Below, in pieces: positions 8,600 to 17,871 of a stretch of DNA of 64,000 nt. Location of the stretch: NCBI RefSeq assembly GCF_014650955.1, contig NZ_BMVY01000006.1, positions 124,001 through 188,000 of the forward strand. The letters run 5' to 3'. Under the pieces are notes generated by a model, which worked only from the letters and a program-made list of their open reading frames with translations, searched no databases and was not told where the DNA came from. Made by a program: the position numbers and the translations under genes. Within the stretch, counting starts at the first letter, position 1; every line of letters begins with the position of its first letter. This stretch comes from Streptomyces tauricus (GTDB taxonomy: Bacteria > Actinomycetota > Actinomycetes > Streptomycetales > Streptomycetaceae).

Positions 8600-9544
8600 A
8601 TGGCCGCTAACAACCGCCGCATGTCCGGCAAGAAGGGCGCGCAGGTCGGCAGTGGCGGCCAGCGACGCCGGGGCCTAGAAGGCAAGGGCCCCACCCCGCC
8701 CGCCGAGGCGCGCAAGGGACACAAGAAGAACCGCATCGCCGGCGCCAAGTCCAAGCAGCTCGTGCGCAAGCCCTCGCCGCGCGGCGGCCGGGGCGGCAAG
8801 GGCACGTCCGAGATGGTCGTCGGACGTAACTCCGTCGTCGAGGCGCTGCGCGAGGGCGTACCCGCGACGATGCTGTACGTCCAGCAGTTCATCGACAACG
8901 ACGAGCGGGTGCGCGAGGCGCTGCAGCTCGCCGCGGACCGCGGTGGCATCCACCTCATGGAGGCCCCGCGTCCCGAGCTGGACCGCATGACCAACGGGCT
9001 CAACCACCAGGGTCTCGTCCTCCAGGTCCCGCCGTACGAGTACGCGCACCCGGAGGACCTCGCGGCCGCCGCGTACGACGAGGGCAGGGACCCGCTGATC
9101 GTCGCCCTCGACGGGGTGACGGACCCGCGCAACCTCGGTGCCGTCGTCCGGTCCGTGTCCGCGTTCGGCGGTCACGGCGTGGTCGTGCCCGAGCGCCGCG
9201 CGGCCGGCATGACCGCCGGTGCGTGGAAGACGTCCGCGGGCGCCGCGGCCCGTACGCCCGTCGCCCGCGCGTCCAACCTGACGCGGGCCCTGGAGGCGTA
9301 CAAGAAGGCCGGGCTCGTCGTGGTCGGTCTCGCGGCCGACGGCGAGGCCACGGTCGGTGACCTGGAGGCCCTCGGCGGGCCCGTCGTCATCGTCGTCGGC
9401 AGCGAGGGGAAGGGGCTCTCCCGACTGGTCGGGGAGACCTGTGACTTCCGGGTGCGGATCCCCATGCCGGGTGGCACCGAGTCGCTGAACGCGGGTGTGG
9501 CGGCGGGAGTTGTGCTGTACGAGGCTGCGCGCAAGCGGGGCTAG
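8600..9544 (+). CDS. rlmB: 23S rRNA (guanosine-2'-O-)-methyltransferase, TrmH/SpoU family
   Basis: This 314-residue SPOUT methyltransferase has a very basic, Gly/Lys/Arg-rich N-terminal extension (about 1-70, probably RNA-binding), a substrate-binding domain (about 72-148, starting [14 protein letters not shown]) and the knotted catalytic domain (about 160-312). All three motifs are visible: motif 1 [17 protein letters not shown], motif 2 [11 protein letters not shown] and motif 3 [20 protein letters not shown]. It methylates a ribose 2'-hydroxyl in rRNA; assignment to the RlmB site is inferred. It follows cysS by 155 nt on the same strand, as in other actinobacteria. Confidence 0.9.
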   Translation: MAANNRRMSGKKGAQVGSGGQRRRGLEGKGPTPPAEARKGHKKNRIAGAKSKQLVRKPSPRGGRGGKGTSEMVVGRNSVVEALREGVPATMLYVQQFIDNDERVREALQLAADRGGIHLMEAPRPELDRMTNGLNHQGLVLQVPPYEYAHPEDLAAAAYDEGRDPLIVALDGVTDPRNLGAVVRSVSAFGGHGVVVPERRAAGMTAGAWKTSAGAAARTPVARASNLTRALEAYKKAGLVVVGLAADGEATVGDLEALGGPVVIVVGSEGKGLSRLVGETCDFRVRIPMPGGTESLNAGVAAGVVLYEAARKRG

Positions 9545-9580
9545 TCGGAGGCTTGGCCGCCTCCGGGCGGTCGGTCGTCC

Positions 9581-9657
9581 GCGGGTGCGTGGGGGCTGGG
9601 CGCGCACCCGCGGCGGAGCCGCATGTGTCACGGCCCCGCGCCCCTGACGGGGGCCGG
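9581..9657. repeat. dispersed repeat family B, copy 1
   Basis: This ~70-nt element starts with a GCGGGTGCGTGGGGGCTGG module, contains the palindrome GCGGCGGAGCCGC followed by ATGTGTCAC, and ends GGCCCCGCGCCCCT. Other copies are at 12348-12424, 31880-31957 (inside nagA) and 40034-40104. It lies between two co-oriented genes. Confidence 0.85.
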
Positions 9658-9728
9658 GTTGATCTTGACGGGGTCCGGACAGATCGACGCGGTCAAAGCA
9701 GTGTCCTAAACACACGTCACTCGGTTAG

Positions 9729-11402
9729 ATGAGTGTGGACACCAGAACACCCCGCACACCCACGGGGGACCGCTCGTTGGGATTCGACGACGTTCCCGCG
9801 CTGAGCATGGTGAAGGTGCCGAGCGATCCGGCGCAGGTCATCGTCAATCATGCGAGCTTCCGCGTGCAGCTGAACACCGCGCCGCGGGCCCAGTCCCCGC
9901 GTGCCGCGCGGGACTTGAGCTCGGGCGGCGACACCGCGCGCATCCCCGTCGTCGGAACCGCCGCAGGAACCCGCCGCCGCGCGCCCGTCGTCTGGAGCGG
10001 GAAGTCCGCCCCCGACGACACCGGCGCCACCCGGCTGTTGCAGGCCGTGCGCAGCACGAGCCTTCGGCACGGCGCCGAGGAACCGGTGGGCGAAGGCGGC
10101 GCGACCCAGGTCATCCCGCGCGTCGACGGTGAGACCCCTTCCGGGTTCGACGTCGACGCCACGGTCGAGACCCCGACGGTCCGCGGCCCCGAGACCCGCC
10201 TCCTGCCGCAGCAACTGCGCAGCGCGGGCAGCGCCTACGAGGAGCTCGACGAACCCCCGTACGCGGAGGGCGACTTCGAGGACGACTCGTACGAGGACGA
10301 CGACTACCGGGACGAGGACGACGGGGCGCTCAAGCGGCACGGCGCCGCCCCCGTCCGGCACGGCTACTACCCCGGCCGCCGGATGAACCTCGGCGTCGTC
10401 CTGCTCCCGATGCGCGTCTTCCTCGGCTTCATCTCCATCTACGCCGGCATGGGCAAACTCTGCGACCCCGTCTACTTCGACGGCGGCAAGCGCGGCTCCA
10501 TGGTCAAGTGGCTCAACTCGCTGCACCCCTGGGAACTCGCCGAGCCCCTGCGGGAGTTCGCGCTGCAGCACCCCGTCGGCGCCGGACTCCTCATCGCCTT
10601 CTTCCAGGTGATCGTCGGCGTCCTCACCGTCCTCGGACTGTGGCAGCGGGTCGCGGCGGTCGTCGGCGCGTCGCTGTCGGCGGCGCTGCTGCTCACCGTG
10701 AGCTGGAAGTCCGTGCCCGTCTACGACGCGCCCGACATCATCTTCCTGGCCGCCTGGTCGCCGCTGATCATCGCGGGCGCCCCCGTCTACTCCATCGACG
10801 GCCGCCTCGCGGGCGAGGCCTGGCGCACCCTCGGACCGCGTACCGAGATCTGGGAGCTGCGTCGGCGCGTACTGCGGCGCGGGGCGCTCGTCGCGACCAT
10901 CGTCGTCGGACTCACGCTGCTCATCGGATCGATGCTCGGCGGCGCCGTCCGCGACTCCGACCGCGTGGTCGTCCCCGGTCCGGGCGAGGCCCCGCGCAAC
11001 GAACTGCCCGGCTCCGCGCTCCCGGAGGAGCCCGGTGCGCGCCGCGACAAGCAGAGCCCCTCGGCGTCGTCCGGCTCGCCCACCCGGGGCGCGGCCTCGG
11101 CGAGCCCGTCGGGCGCCGCGACCACGCCCGGCGCGACGGCCCGCGAGACGGCAGGCGCCACCGCGGGCCAGCCCAGCCAGACGCAGGGCTCGAACCAGGC
11201 CCCGCCGCAGCAGTCGGCGCCCCCGCAGGCGCCCGCCACCACCGCGGGACCGTCTTCCTCGGGAGGCGGCGGCGGTACCGCCACGGGCGGCGGCACGGGC
11301 ACGGGCGGCGGCACCGGCTCCGGAGGCGGTACAGGCGGCGGGACGGGCGGCTCCGGTGGCTCCGGAGGGAACTCCAAGCTCGTGGGCGGCCTGCTCGGCT
11401 GA
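9729..11402 (+). CDS. DoxX-family membrane protein with long disordered tails
   Basis: This 557-residue protein has a cytoplasmic, disordered N-terminal 215 residues (acidic run near 175-205). A DoxX-like four-helix membrane domain spans about 218-370 (hydrophobic segments near MNLGVVLLPMRVFLGF, VGAGLLIAFFQVIVGVL, VAAVVGASLSAALLL and PDIIFLAAWSPLIIAG). A further transmembrane helix is near 390-410, followed by a 145-residue Pro/Ala/Ser/Thr then Gly/Thr-rich tail ending LVGGLLG. DoxX proteins are linked to redox and thiol stress; no activity can be assigned here. The ribosome binding site is poor. A hairpin terminator follows. Confidence 0.8.
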   Translation: MSVDTRTPRTPTGDRSLGFDDVPALSMVKVPSDPAQVIVNHASFRVQLNTAPRAQSPRAARDLSSGGDTARIPVVGTAAGTRRRAPVVWSGKSAPDDTGATRLLQAVRSTSLRHGAEEPVGEGGATQVIPRVDGETPSGFDVDATVETPTVRGPETRLLPQQLRSAGSAYEELDEPPYAEGDFEDDSYEDDDYRDEDDGALKRHGAAPVRHGYYPGRRMNLGVVLLPMRVFLGFISIYAGMGKLCDPVYFDGGKRGSMVKWLNSLHPWELAEPLREFALQHPVGAGLLIAFFQVIVGVLTVLGLWQRVAAVVGASLSAALLLTVSWKSVPVYDAPDIIFLAAWSPLIIAGAPVYSIDGRLAGEAWRTLGPRTEIWELRRRVLRRGALVATIVVGLTLLIGSMLGGAVRDSDRVVVPGPGEAPRNELPGSALPEEPGARRDKQSPSASSGSPTRGAASASPSGAATTPGATARETAGATAGQPSQTQGSNQAPPQQSAPPQAPATTAGPSSSGGGGGTATGGGTGTGGGTGSGGGTGGGTGGSGGSGGNSKLVGGLLG

Positions 11403-11415
11403 GGAACCCGTACGA

Positions 11416-11458
11416 CGCCGATGGGCCCCGCACCTGACCGGTGCGGGGCCCATCGGCG
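11416..11458. terminator. hairpin terminator after the DoxX gene
   Basis: Perfect 18-nt arms (CGCCGATGGGCCCCGCAC and complement) surround a 7-nt loop, starting 14 nt after the stop codon. The convergent nucleotidyltransferase gene ends 88 nt further on, so the hairpin may serve both sides. Confidence 0.9.
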
Positions 11459-11545
11459 TACGGGCCGGTCGTTTCGCTTGTGTCTGAGACCCACCCCCAC
11501 CGGCCCGCAGACAGGTCGCTGCCCCTGGGGTGTTTCAGAAGGCGC

Positions 11546-12277
11546 TCAACGGCCCAGCGCCGCCAGCTCCTTGGCCGCCTCCGTGAGGTCCTTGGCGGTG
11601 TCGATGGCACGCCAGTAGGCACCCTGCGGGATCGGATAGCCGGCCAGGCGGCGTTCGCGGGCCAGGCGCGGGAACGTGGAGCGCTCGTGGTCACCGAGCG
11701 CGGGCAGCAGGTCGGCGAATTTGGGGGAGAACACGTACACACCCGCGTTGATGCCGTGCGCGGTGGGCGGAGCCTCGATGAAGTCCGTGATGTGACCGAA
11801 GTCGTCGGTCTGGACGGCGCCCCACGGGAGGCGGGGGCGGGCCAGCGCGAGGGTCGCCACGGCGTCGCGCTCGGTGTGGAAGTCCGCCATGTCGCGCAGC
11901 GAGAAACGGGTCCAGATGTCACCGTTCGTCGCGTACCAGGGGCGGTCGGGGTGCGGCAGGTGCTTGGCGGCGTACTTGAGGCCGCCACCACGGCCCAGGG
12001 GCTCCGACTCGACCACGGTGGTCACGGAGACGGGCAGATCCGCCGACTCCAGCCACTCCTGGAGCACTTCGGCGAGATGACCGCAGGAGACGACGACGTC
12101 GGTGACGCCCTCCTCGGCGAGCCAGGTCAGCTGATGGCCGATGATCGGAGTCCCGGTGCCGGGGATCTCGACCATCGGCTTGGGACGGTCGTCGGTGTAG
12201 GGACGCAGCCGGGAGCCCTGGCCGCCGGCCAGGACGACGGCTTGAACGGGGCGCGACGCGGCGTTCGGATCGGTCAT
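11546..12277 (-). CDS. nucleotidyltransferase family protein (sugar-nucleotide type)
   Basis: This 243-residue protein has the nucleotidyl-transferase Rossmann-like fold. The signature AVVLAGGQGSRLRPYTDDRPKPM (about 14-36) carries the GGxGxRL nucleotide loop and the PKPM motif. The ESEPLGRGGGLKYA and NGDIWTRF segments supply the sugar-binding and metal-binding Asp. It probably forms an NDP-sugar from a sugar 1-phosphate, as in mannose- or glucose-1-phosphate transferases; the sugar is not known. It is single-domain, lacking the left-handed helix domain of GlmU-like enzymes. It lies upstream of a small secreted-protein gene and msiK on the same strand side. Confidence 0.85.
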   Translation of the reverse strand: MTDPNAASRPVQAVVLAGGQGSRLRPYTDDRPKPMVEIPGTGTPIIGHQLTWLAEEGVTDVVVSCGHLAEVLQEWLESADLPVSVTTVVESEPLGRGGGLKYAAKHLPHPDRPWYATNGDIWTRFSLRDMADFHTERDAVATLALARPRLPWGAVQTDDFGHITDFIEAPPTAHGINAGVYVFSPKFADLLPALGDHERSTFPRLARERRLAGYPIPQGAYWRAIDTAKDLTEAAKELAALGR

Positions 12278-12347
12278 GCCCGAACTTTACGTGGCGCCCC
12301 GCGGGTTTTGCGGGTGGGTGTGGGACTGGCTGAGCGGGTGGATGGCT

Positions 12348-12424
12348 GCGGGTCCGTGAGGGCTGGTCGCGCCCCCGCGGCGGAGCCGCACGTGTCACAG
12401 CCCCGTGCCCCTTGCGGGGCCGGG
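12348..12424. repeat. dispersed repeat family B, copy 2
   Basis: It has the same order of parts as copy 1: a GCGGGTCCGTGAGGGCTGG module, GCGGCGGAGCCGC, ACGTGTCACAG, then CCCCGTGCCCCT. It lies between two minus-strand genes. Confidence 0.85.
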
Positions 12425-12466
12425 GTGCGGCCCGGCGCCCCCAACGGGTCCGTGCCCCCTGCCGGC

Positions 12467-12949
12467 TCAGGTGTGCTGGGCTGCCACGCCCGTGGCGAAG
12501 GACGTGTCGCACACCGGGCGGGCGAACGACTGGGCGCGGGTGGGGCCGTACGCGCGGACCGCCGCGCGGCCGAGGGCGCGGGCGATGGAGGCGCAGTGCC
12601 TGCCGAGGGACGGGCGGCCGTTCACGGCCTCCTGGAGATGGGTGAGGGCGACTCCCGGGTTCTTCTCCTGGAGTTCCAGCAGGAGCTTGTCGCGCAGCAC
12701 GTCCTGCGGGGCGCGGGACGGGGCACGCCGGGAGACGTCCTCGGCGGAGGCGGCGAGAGCCGACGTCGAGGAGTCGTTCCCCGACCAGTCGACCCGGGTC
12801 ACCGCGAGCGTCCCGGAGAGAACCAGGACGACGGGCAGAACGAGGGCGAGGGTACGGCCGATCCGGTGGGCCGGACCGCGGCCGTGTCGGATCGGTCGGC
12901 CGGAGGGGCCGTGGCCGTGTCGCGTCGAGTGGTTAGTGGAGTGCTTCAC
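12467..12949 (-). CDS. small membrane-anchored or secreted protein of unknown function
   Basis: This 160-residue protein has a His/Arg/Gly-rich cytoplasmic start (1-31), one transmembrane or signal segment (about 33-50, TLALVLPVVLVLSGTLAV) and an extracellular part of about 110 residues with two cysteines that could form a disulfide. I do not recognise the family. The GTG at 12949 has no ribosome binding site but is preceded at 7 nt by TACCCT (12957-12962, minus strand), suggesting a leaderless message. It sits downstream of msiK on the same strand. Confidence 0.7.
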   Translation of the reverse strand: MKHSTNHSTRHGHGPSGRPIRHGRGPAHRIGRTLALVLPVVLVLSGTLAVTRVDWSGNDSSTSALAASAEDVSRRAPSRAPQDVLRDKLLLELQEKNPGVALTHLQEAVNGRPSLGRHCASIARALGRAAVRAYGPTRAQSFARPVCDTSFATGVAAQHT

Positions 12950-13090
12950 GCGAGTGAGGGTAGCGCGGGGTGATGATTTGGCGACATTTAGTAATCAGTT
13001 CGGGGGACGGGGGAGCGACCGTTTTCGAGTTTGATGTTGACGAACAGTTGTCGAAATGACCGGTCTGCCGGGGTATTTGTCGACAACGAG

Positions 13091-13120
13091 GAAGGCCCCG
13101 CAGTGGTCTGCGGGGCCTTC
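13091..13120. terminator. hairpin terminator after msiK
   Basis: GAAGGCCCCGCAG and its exact complement flank the loop TGGT; the 3' arm runs into TTC on the plus strand. It lies about 60 nt past the msiK stop. Confidence 0.85.
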
Positions 13121-13178
13121 TTCGTCAACCTGGGTGAATTCTCCGGGATCCGCCCGGCCGGTCGGTGAGTTTGCGCGA

Positions 13179-14315
<1,137 letters not shown>

Positions 14316-14396
14316 GGTGAGGGGCCCCCTTCACCGGCAGGAACGTGCCGGACGATCCGTTGTAAAGGTGGTGTACCGCTACGGAACGATCCGTAG

Positions 14397-14408
14397 TGGT
14401 GTAGTCCA
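14397..14408. promoter_or_regulatory. DasR-like operator (dre) upstream of msiK
   Basis: TGGTGTAGTCCA matches the Streptomyces dre core TGGTCTAGACCA at 10 of 12 positions. It is flanked by G and C so that GTGG and CCAC form a symmetric pair. It lies 82-93 nt before the msiK start codon. DasR is a GntR-family repressor released by amino-sugar phosphates, fitting a role for MsiK in chitin-sugar uptake. Confidence 0.6.
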
Positions 14409-14567
14409 CACGAGCGGACTGGTTCAGGACGCTACCCCGCGTTCACACGTTCTGTCAGTACTCGGTGGGTAATGAAGTTCGAGATAATTTTCGGCGGGAC
14501 CCCGCTGTGACGTGGGTACACTGCTTCGGGCGTGCCTGCGGGTACGCGCAGGCACGCTCGCGTGCAG

Positions 14568-14642
14568 GCCTCCTTAGCTCAGTCCGGCCAGAGCAACGCA
14601 CTTGTAATGCGTAGGTCGTCGGTTCGAATCCGACAGGGGGCT
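14568..14642 (+). tRNA. tRNA-Thr (anticodon TGT)
   Basis: The 7-bp acceptor stem GCCTCCT pairs with AGGGGGC (one G-T pair), followed by discriminator T. The anticodon arm ACGCA-CTTGTAA-TGCGT places TGT in the loop (reads ACA threonine codons). The T-arm GTCGG-TTCGAAT-CCGAC is canonical. CCA is not encoded. A short inverted repeat (TGCCTGCG/CGCAGGCA) lies just upstream. Confidence 0.97.
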
Positions 14643-14668
14643 CTTCTTTTTGCGGTGGGAGGTCCGGG

Positions 14669-15397
14669 TCACTTGGTGGCTCGGGCCTTTTGCGTGGGGA
14701 TGCCTGCCGCCTGGGCGATGACCCGGGCCGTGCGCAGGCCCTCCCGGTGGGCCGAGCCCGAGTGGGCCGGGCGGCAGCGGCCCCACTCCGGGGAGTACTC
14801 GGCCATGACCGCGCCCGGGTGGTCCGTGGTGAGTTCCGTGAGCGGGGCCTTGCGGCCGGAGGCGGCCAGGACGCGCTGGAACTCACCCGCGTTGGCGAAG
14901 TCGCACACCGTGTCCTCCGTGCCGTGCACCAGGTGGATGGGCAGGGGCGGAGCCGAGGCGCAGACCTCCATCGGGGAAGGCAGGCCGAGCAGCGGTTCGG
15001 GCTGGTTGTAGCGGGCCGAGATGCCGACCACGGCGGCCGGGCGCCAGCCCTCCGGCGGGTCCGGGCGCAGGGCCGTCGCCATCGCCGCGCGCCCGCCCAG
15101 GGACCAGCCGACGAGGACGACCTCCGCCGGGTCCCGGACGAAGTCCCAGGTGAAGCGGAGGGACGCGGCGAGCTGGGGGCGGCCGCCGTCGGGGGCGTCC
15201 GGGTGCCAGTCGGGGACTATGACGGTGGCGCCCAGCCGGGCGACCTCCGCCGCGAGGGCGCCCAGGACGTCCCGTTCGGCGGGGCCACGGCCGTGCCAGA
15301 GCAGGACGGTCGGGGCGTCCGGGGCGGCGGCTCGGTGGATGTCGAGGAGCTGGCCGTCGGACGAGTAGCGGACGGTGTCCATGACTGCGGTGCTCAT
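14669..15397 (-). CDS. alpha/beta hydrolase
   Basis: This 242-residue protein has the alpha/beta-hydrolase fold: oxyanion region LLWHGRGPAERD, nucleophile elbow GWSLGG (Ser in G-x-S-x-G, about residue 100), and a late HGTEDTVCDF segment with the acid followed by His in TTDHPG. It resembles dienelactone-hydrolase or esterase types; the substrate is unknown. I chose the ATG at 15397 (MSTAVMDTVRYS) because AGGGG lies just upstream and residues before it are unrelated. It follows the FAD oxidoreductase by 16 nt, so they form an operon. Confidence 0.85.
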   Translation of the reverse strand: MSTAVMDTVRYSSDGQLLDIHRAAAPDAPTVLLWHGRGPAERDVLGALAAEVARLGATVIVPDWHPDAPDGGRPQLAASLRFTWDFVRDPAEVVLVGWSLGGRAAMATALRPDPPEGWRPAAVVGISARYNQPEPLLGLPSPMEVCASAPPLPIHLVHGTEDTVCDFANAGEFQRVLAASGRKAPLTELTTDHPGAVMAEYSPEWGRCRPAHSGSAHREGLRTARVIAQAAGIPTQKARATK

Positions 15398-15413
15398 GGG
15401 GTTCCCCTGTCTC

Positions 15414-16955
15414 TCAGCGGCCCGCGACCCGGTCGGCGATGCGCGCGATCCGGGACGACTGTGCGGCATGGGTGGTGACTTCGCGGCGGTCGGCGGCTCG
15501 ATACGTCGCGTACATGCCGTGTACCCCGAGCCAGCGGAAAGGTTCGGGTTCCCACTTGCGGACCTTGTGTTCGACCCAGGGAAGAGTCGTGAGGTCCGTT
15601 TCGCCCGACTGGCCCGAGTCCCGCTGGATCAGATCCCGGAGTGTACGTGCGGCGAGGTTGGCCGTGGCCACCCCGGAGCCCACATAGCCGCCCGCCCAGC
15701 CGAGGCCGGTGGCGCGGTCGAGGGTGACCGACGCGCACCAGTCGCGCGGTACGCCGAGCACGCCCGACCAGGCGTGCGCCACGGGGACACCGGAGAGCTG
15801 GGGGAAGAGGCGGAAGAGGAGTTCGCGCAGGGCCTCGACCGTCGCCGGCTGCGTACGGCCGTCGTTGTCCGTGCGGGAGCCGTAGCGGTACGGGACTCCG
15901 CGGCCACCGAGTGCGATGCGGTCGTCGGCGGTGCGCTGGGCGTACATGTAGGCGTGGGCCATGTCGCCGAGGGTTTCGCGGCCCTCCCAGCCGACCGATT
16001 CCCACTGGGCGGCCGTCAGGGGCTCGGTGGCGATCATCGAGGAGTTCATGGGGAGCCAGGTGCGTTTGTGGCCCTTGAGGGAGGCCGTGAAGCCTTCCGT
16101 GCAGCGCAGGATGTAAGGGGCGCGGACGGTGCCGTACGGGGTGACGGCGTGCTTCGGCCTGATCTCGGTGACGGGTGTCGACTCGTGGATCGTGACGCCG
16201 AGCGCCTCGACGGCCGTCGCGAGGCCCTTGAGCAGTTTCACCGGGTGCAGGCGGGCGCCGTGCGGGGTCCACGTGGAGCCCACCGCGTCCGCGACCCGGA
16301 CACGGTCGGCGGTCTCGCGGGCCCCGTACAGCTCGCGGTCCTTCTCGCCGTACGAGAGTTCCGTCTCGTGGAAGGCCTTCAGGCGGGCCAGCTGGGCAGG
16401 CGTGTACGCGACTTCGAGTACGCCGCCGCGGTGGATGTCCGCCTCGATGCCCTCCTCGCCGGCGACCCTGACGACCTCGGTGACCGTGGCGTTCATGGCC
16501 TCCTGGAGGCGTACGGCGGCCTCGTGGCCGTGCAGGCGCGCGTACCGGTCGCGGCCCGCGATGCCGTTGTAGAGCCAGCCGCCGTTGCGGCCGGAGGCGC
16601 CGTAGCCGCAGAACTTCTGCTCCAGGACGGTGATCCGCAGGAAGGGGGCGGCCTTCTTCAGGTAGTACGCGGTCCACAGCCCGGTGTAGCCGCCGCCGAC
16701 GATCACCACGTCGGCGTTCGCGTCACCCCGAAGGGGCTCGCGGGGGGCGGGCAGGCCCTCCTCGGCGTACCAGAACGATATGCCGCCGTTCACGGTGGTG
16801 CGGGGCGCGCCCGGGGGCGGCTGCGGCAGGGGTGGTGTCCGGGGCTTGGGGGGCGCGTAAGGCGCGGGGGGTGTGCGGTCCGTGCCGGCGGCGCTGTCCG
16901 TGCCGGCCGCGCTGTCCTGGCCGGACGCGCCGTCCGCGTTCTCCGTGCTGCTCAT
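15414..16955 (-). CDS. FAD-dependent oxidoreductase (DAO family)
   Basis: This 513-residue enzyme has a disordered Pro/Ala-rich start (1-55) and then a Rossmann FAD motif DVVIVGGGYTGLWTAYYLKK (about 81-100). A conserved YGASGRNGGW stretch follows, typical of the glycine-oxidase/PuuB-like DAO group that oxidises amines or amino acids with H2O2 release. The C-terminal GLGWAGGYVGSGV completes the FAD site. The substrate is not known. The ATG at 16955 is the first plausible start. It heads an operon with the hydrolase gene and is divergent from a phosphotransferase gene across about 70 nt. Confidence 0.88.
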   Translation of the reverse strand: MSSTENADGASGQDSAAGTDSAAGTDRTPPAPYAPPKPRTPPLPQPPPGAPRTTVNGGISFWYAEEGLPAPREPLRGDANADVVIVGGGYTGLWTAYYLKKAAPFLRITVLEQKFCGYGASGRNGGWLYNGIAGRDRYARLHGHEAAVRLQEAMNATVTEVVRVAGEEGIEADIHRGGVLEVAYTPAQLARLKAFHETELSYGEKDRELYGARETADRVRVADAVGSTWTPHGARLHPVKLLKGLATAVEALGVTIHESTPVTEIRPKHAVTPYGTVRAPYILRCTEGFTASLKGHKRTWLPMNSSMIATEPLTAAQWESVGWEGRETLGDMAHAYMYAQRTADDRIALGGRGVPYRYGSRTDNDGRTQPATVEALRELLFRLFPQLSGVPVAHAWSGVLGVPRDWCASVTLDRATGLGWAGGYVGSGVATANLAARTLRDLIQRDSGQSGETDLTTLPWVEHKVRKWEPEPFRWLGVHGMYATYRAADRREVTTHAAQSSRIARIADRVAGR

Positions 16956-17028
16956 GCGCGGTGACGTTAGCTTCTCCGGGCGGTGGGTGTCTCCTTCGGA
17001 TTTCGTGGTTCTGGAGAGGGTGGGGGTG

Positions 17029-17853
17029 GTGAAGGTGGGGTTTGGGCGGCTGCTGGAGCGTGGTGAGGGGTTCCTGGAGCGGTGGGGGCTGCGGCAGGAG
17101 GGCGCGCCGATGAGCGGGCAGGTCTCGGTGGTGCTGCCCGTGGTGCGGGGCGACGGGACGCGGGCCGTGCTGAAGCTGCAGGACCTCGACGAGGAGACCG
17201 CCGGCGAGGGGCTGGCGCTGCGGGCCTGGGGCGGTGACGGGGTCGTACGGCTGCTGGACGAGGACGTGGAGAGCGGCACGCTGTTGCTGGAGCGGCTCGA
17301 CGAGGGCCGGCCGCTGGCCGGTGTGCCGGATGTGATGAAGGCGACCTCGATCCTGGCCGGGTTGCTGGCGCGGATCTCGACCGTGCCGGCGCCGGCGGGG
17401 CTGCGGCGGCTGGACTCCGTGGTCGCGGACATGTTCGGGCGGCTGCCCGCGGTGCTGGAGTCCCTGGCCGCGGAGGACGACCGGCGGCTGCTGGCGGACT
17501 GCGCGGCGGCGGTGCGCGAGGTCGCGGACGAGCCGGGGGACCGGCTGCTGCACTGGGATCTGCACTTCGAGAACATCCTCGCGGCCGACCGTGAACCCTG
17601 GCTCGTGATCGACCCGAAGCCGCTCGCCGGGGACCCCTGCTTCGAGCTGCTGCCCGCGCTGTGGAACCGGTGCGAGGAGGGGGCGTCGGAGCGCCGCTTC
17701 GACCTGATGACGGAGGTGCTGGGGGTGGACCGGGCCCGGGCGCGGGCCTGGACCCTGGGGCGGGTGCTGCAGAACTCGTTGTGGCGGGTCGAGGAGGGGC
17801 AGGGGCTGGACGAGGACCAGGTCGCCATCGCGCGGCTGCTGCTGGGGCGTTGA
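17029..17853 (+). CDS. aminoglycoside/hydroxyurea phosphotransferase family (APH6-like)
   Basis: This 274-residue kinase-like protein has the late catalytic loop LLHWDLHFENIL (Asp in H-W-D-L-H, Asn five residues later) and the metal-binding VIDPKPLAGDPCFEL, both hallmarks of the streptomycin 6-kinase/hydroxyurea kinase family. It may phosphorylate an aminoglycoside or a small metabolite; resistance is possible but not shown. GTGs at 17026 and 17029 are both possible starts, with GGAGAGG 7-10 nt upstream. A farther ATG at 16954 would overlap the divergent gene and has no ribosome binding site. Its stop is 19 nt from the convergent oxidoreductase stop. Confidence 0.8.
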   Translation: MKVGFGRLLERGEGFLERWGLRQEGAPMSGQVSVVLPVVRGDGTRAVLKLQDLDEETAGEGLALRAWGGDGVVRLLDEDVESGTLLLERLDEGRPLAGVPDVMKATSILAGLLARISTVPAPAGLRRLDSVVADMFGRLPAVLESLAAEDDRRLLADCAAAVREVADEPGDRLLHWDLHFENILAADREPWLVIDPKPLAGDPCFELLPALWNRCEEGASERRFDLMTEVLGVDRARARAWTLGRVLQNSLWRVEEGQGLDEDQVAIARLLLGR

Positions 17854-17871
17854 GGGGGAGGCAGGGCGCGG

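Noticed and set aside
9717..11453. 578-codon open frame opposite the DoxX gene
   Set aside because: It is composed of Arg/Gly/Ala runs mirroring the DoxX codon pattern, with no recognisable domain; the DoxX frame has real membrane helices.
14532..14553. Hairpin TGCCTGCG/CGCAGGCA upstream of tRNA-Thr as a riboswitch or T-box
   Set aside because: It is a simple short stem with no T-box or riboswitch core and no downstream synthetase; it probably reflects promoter-region symmetry or a weak terminator.
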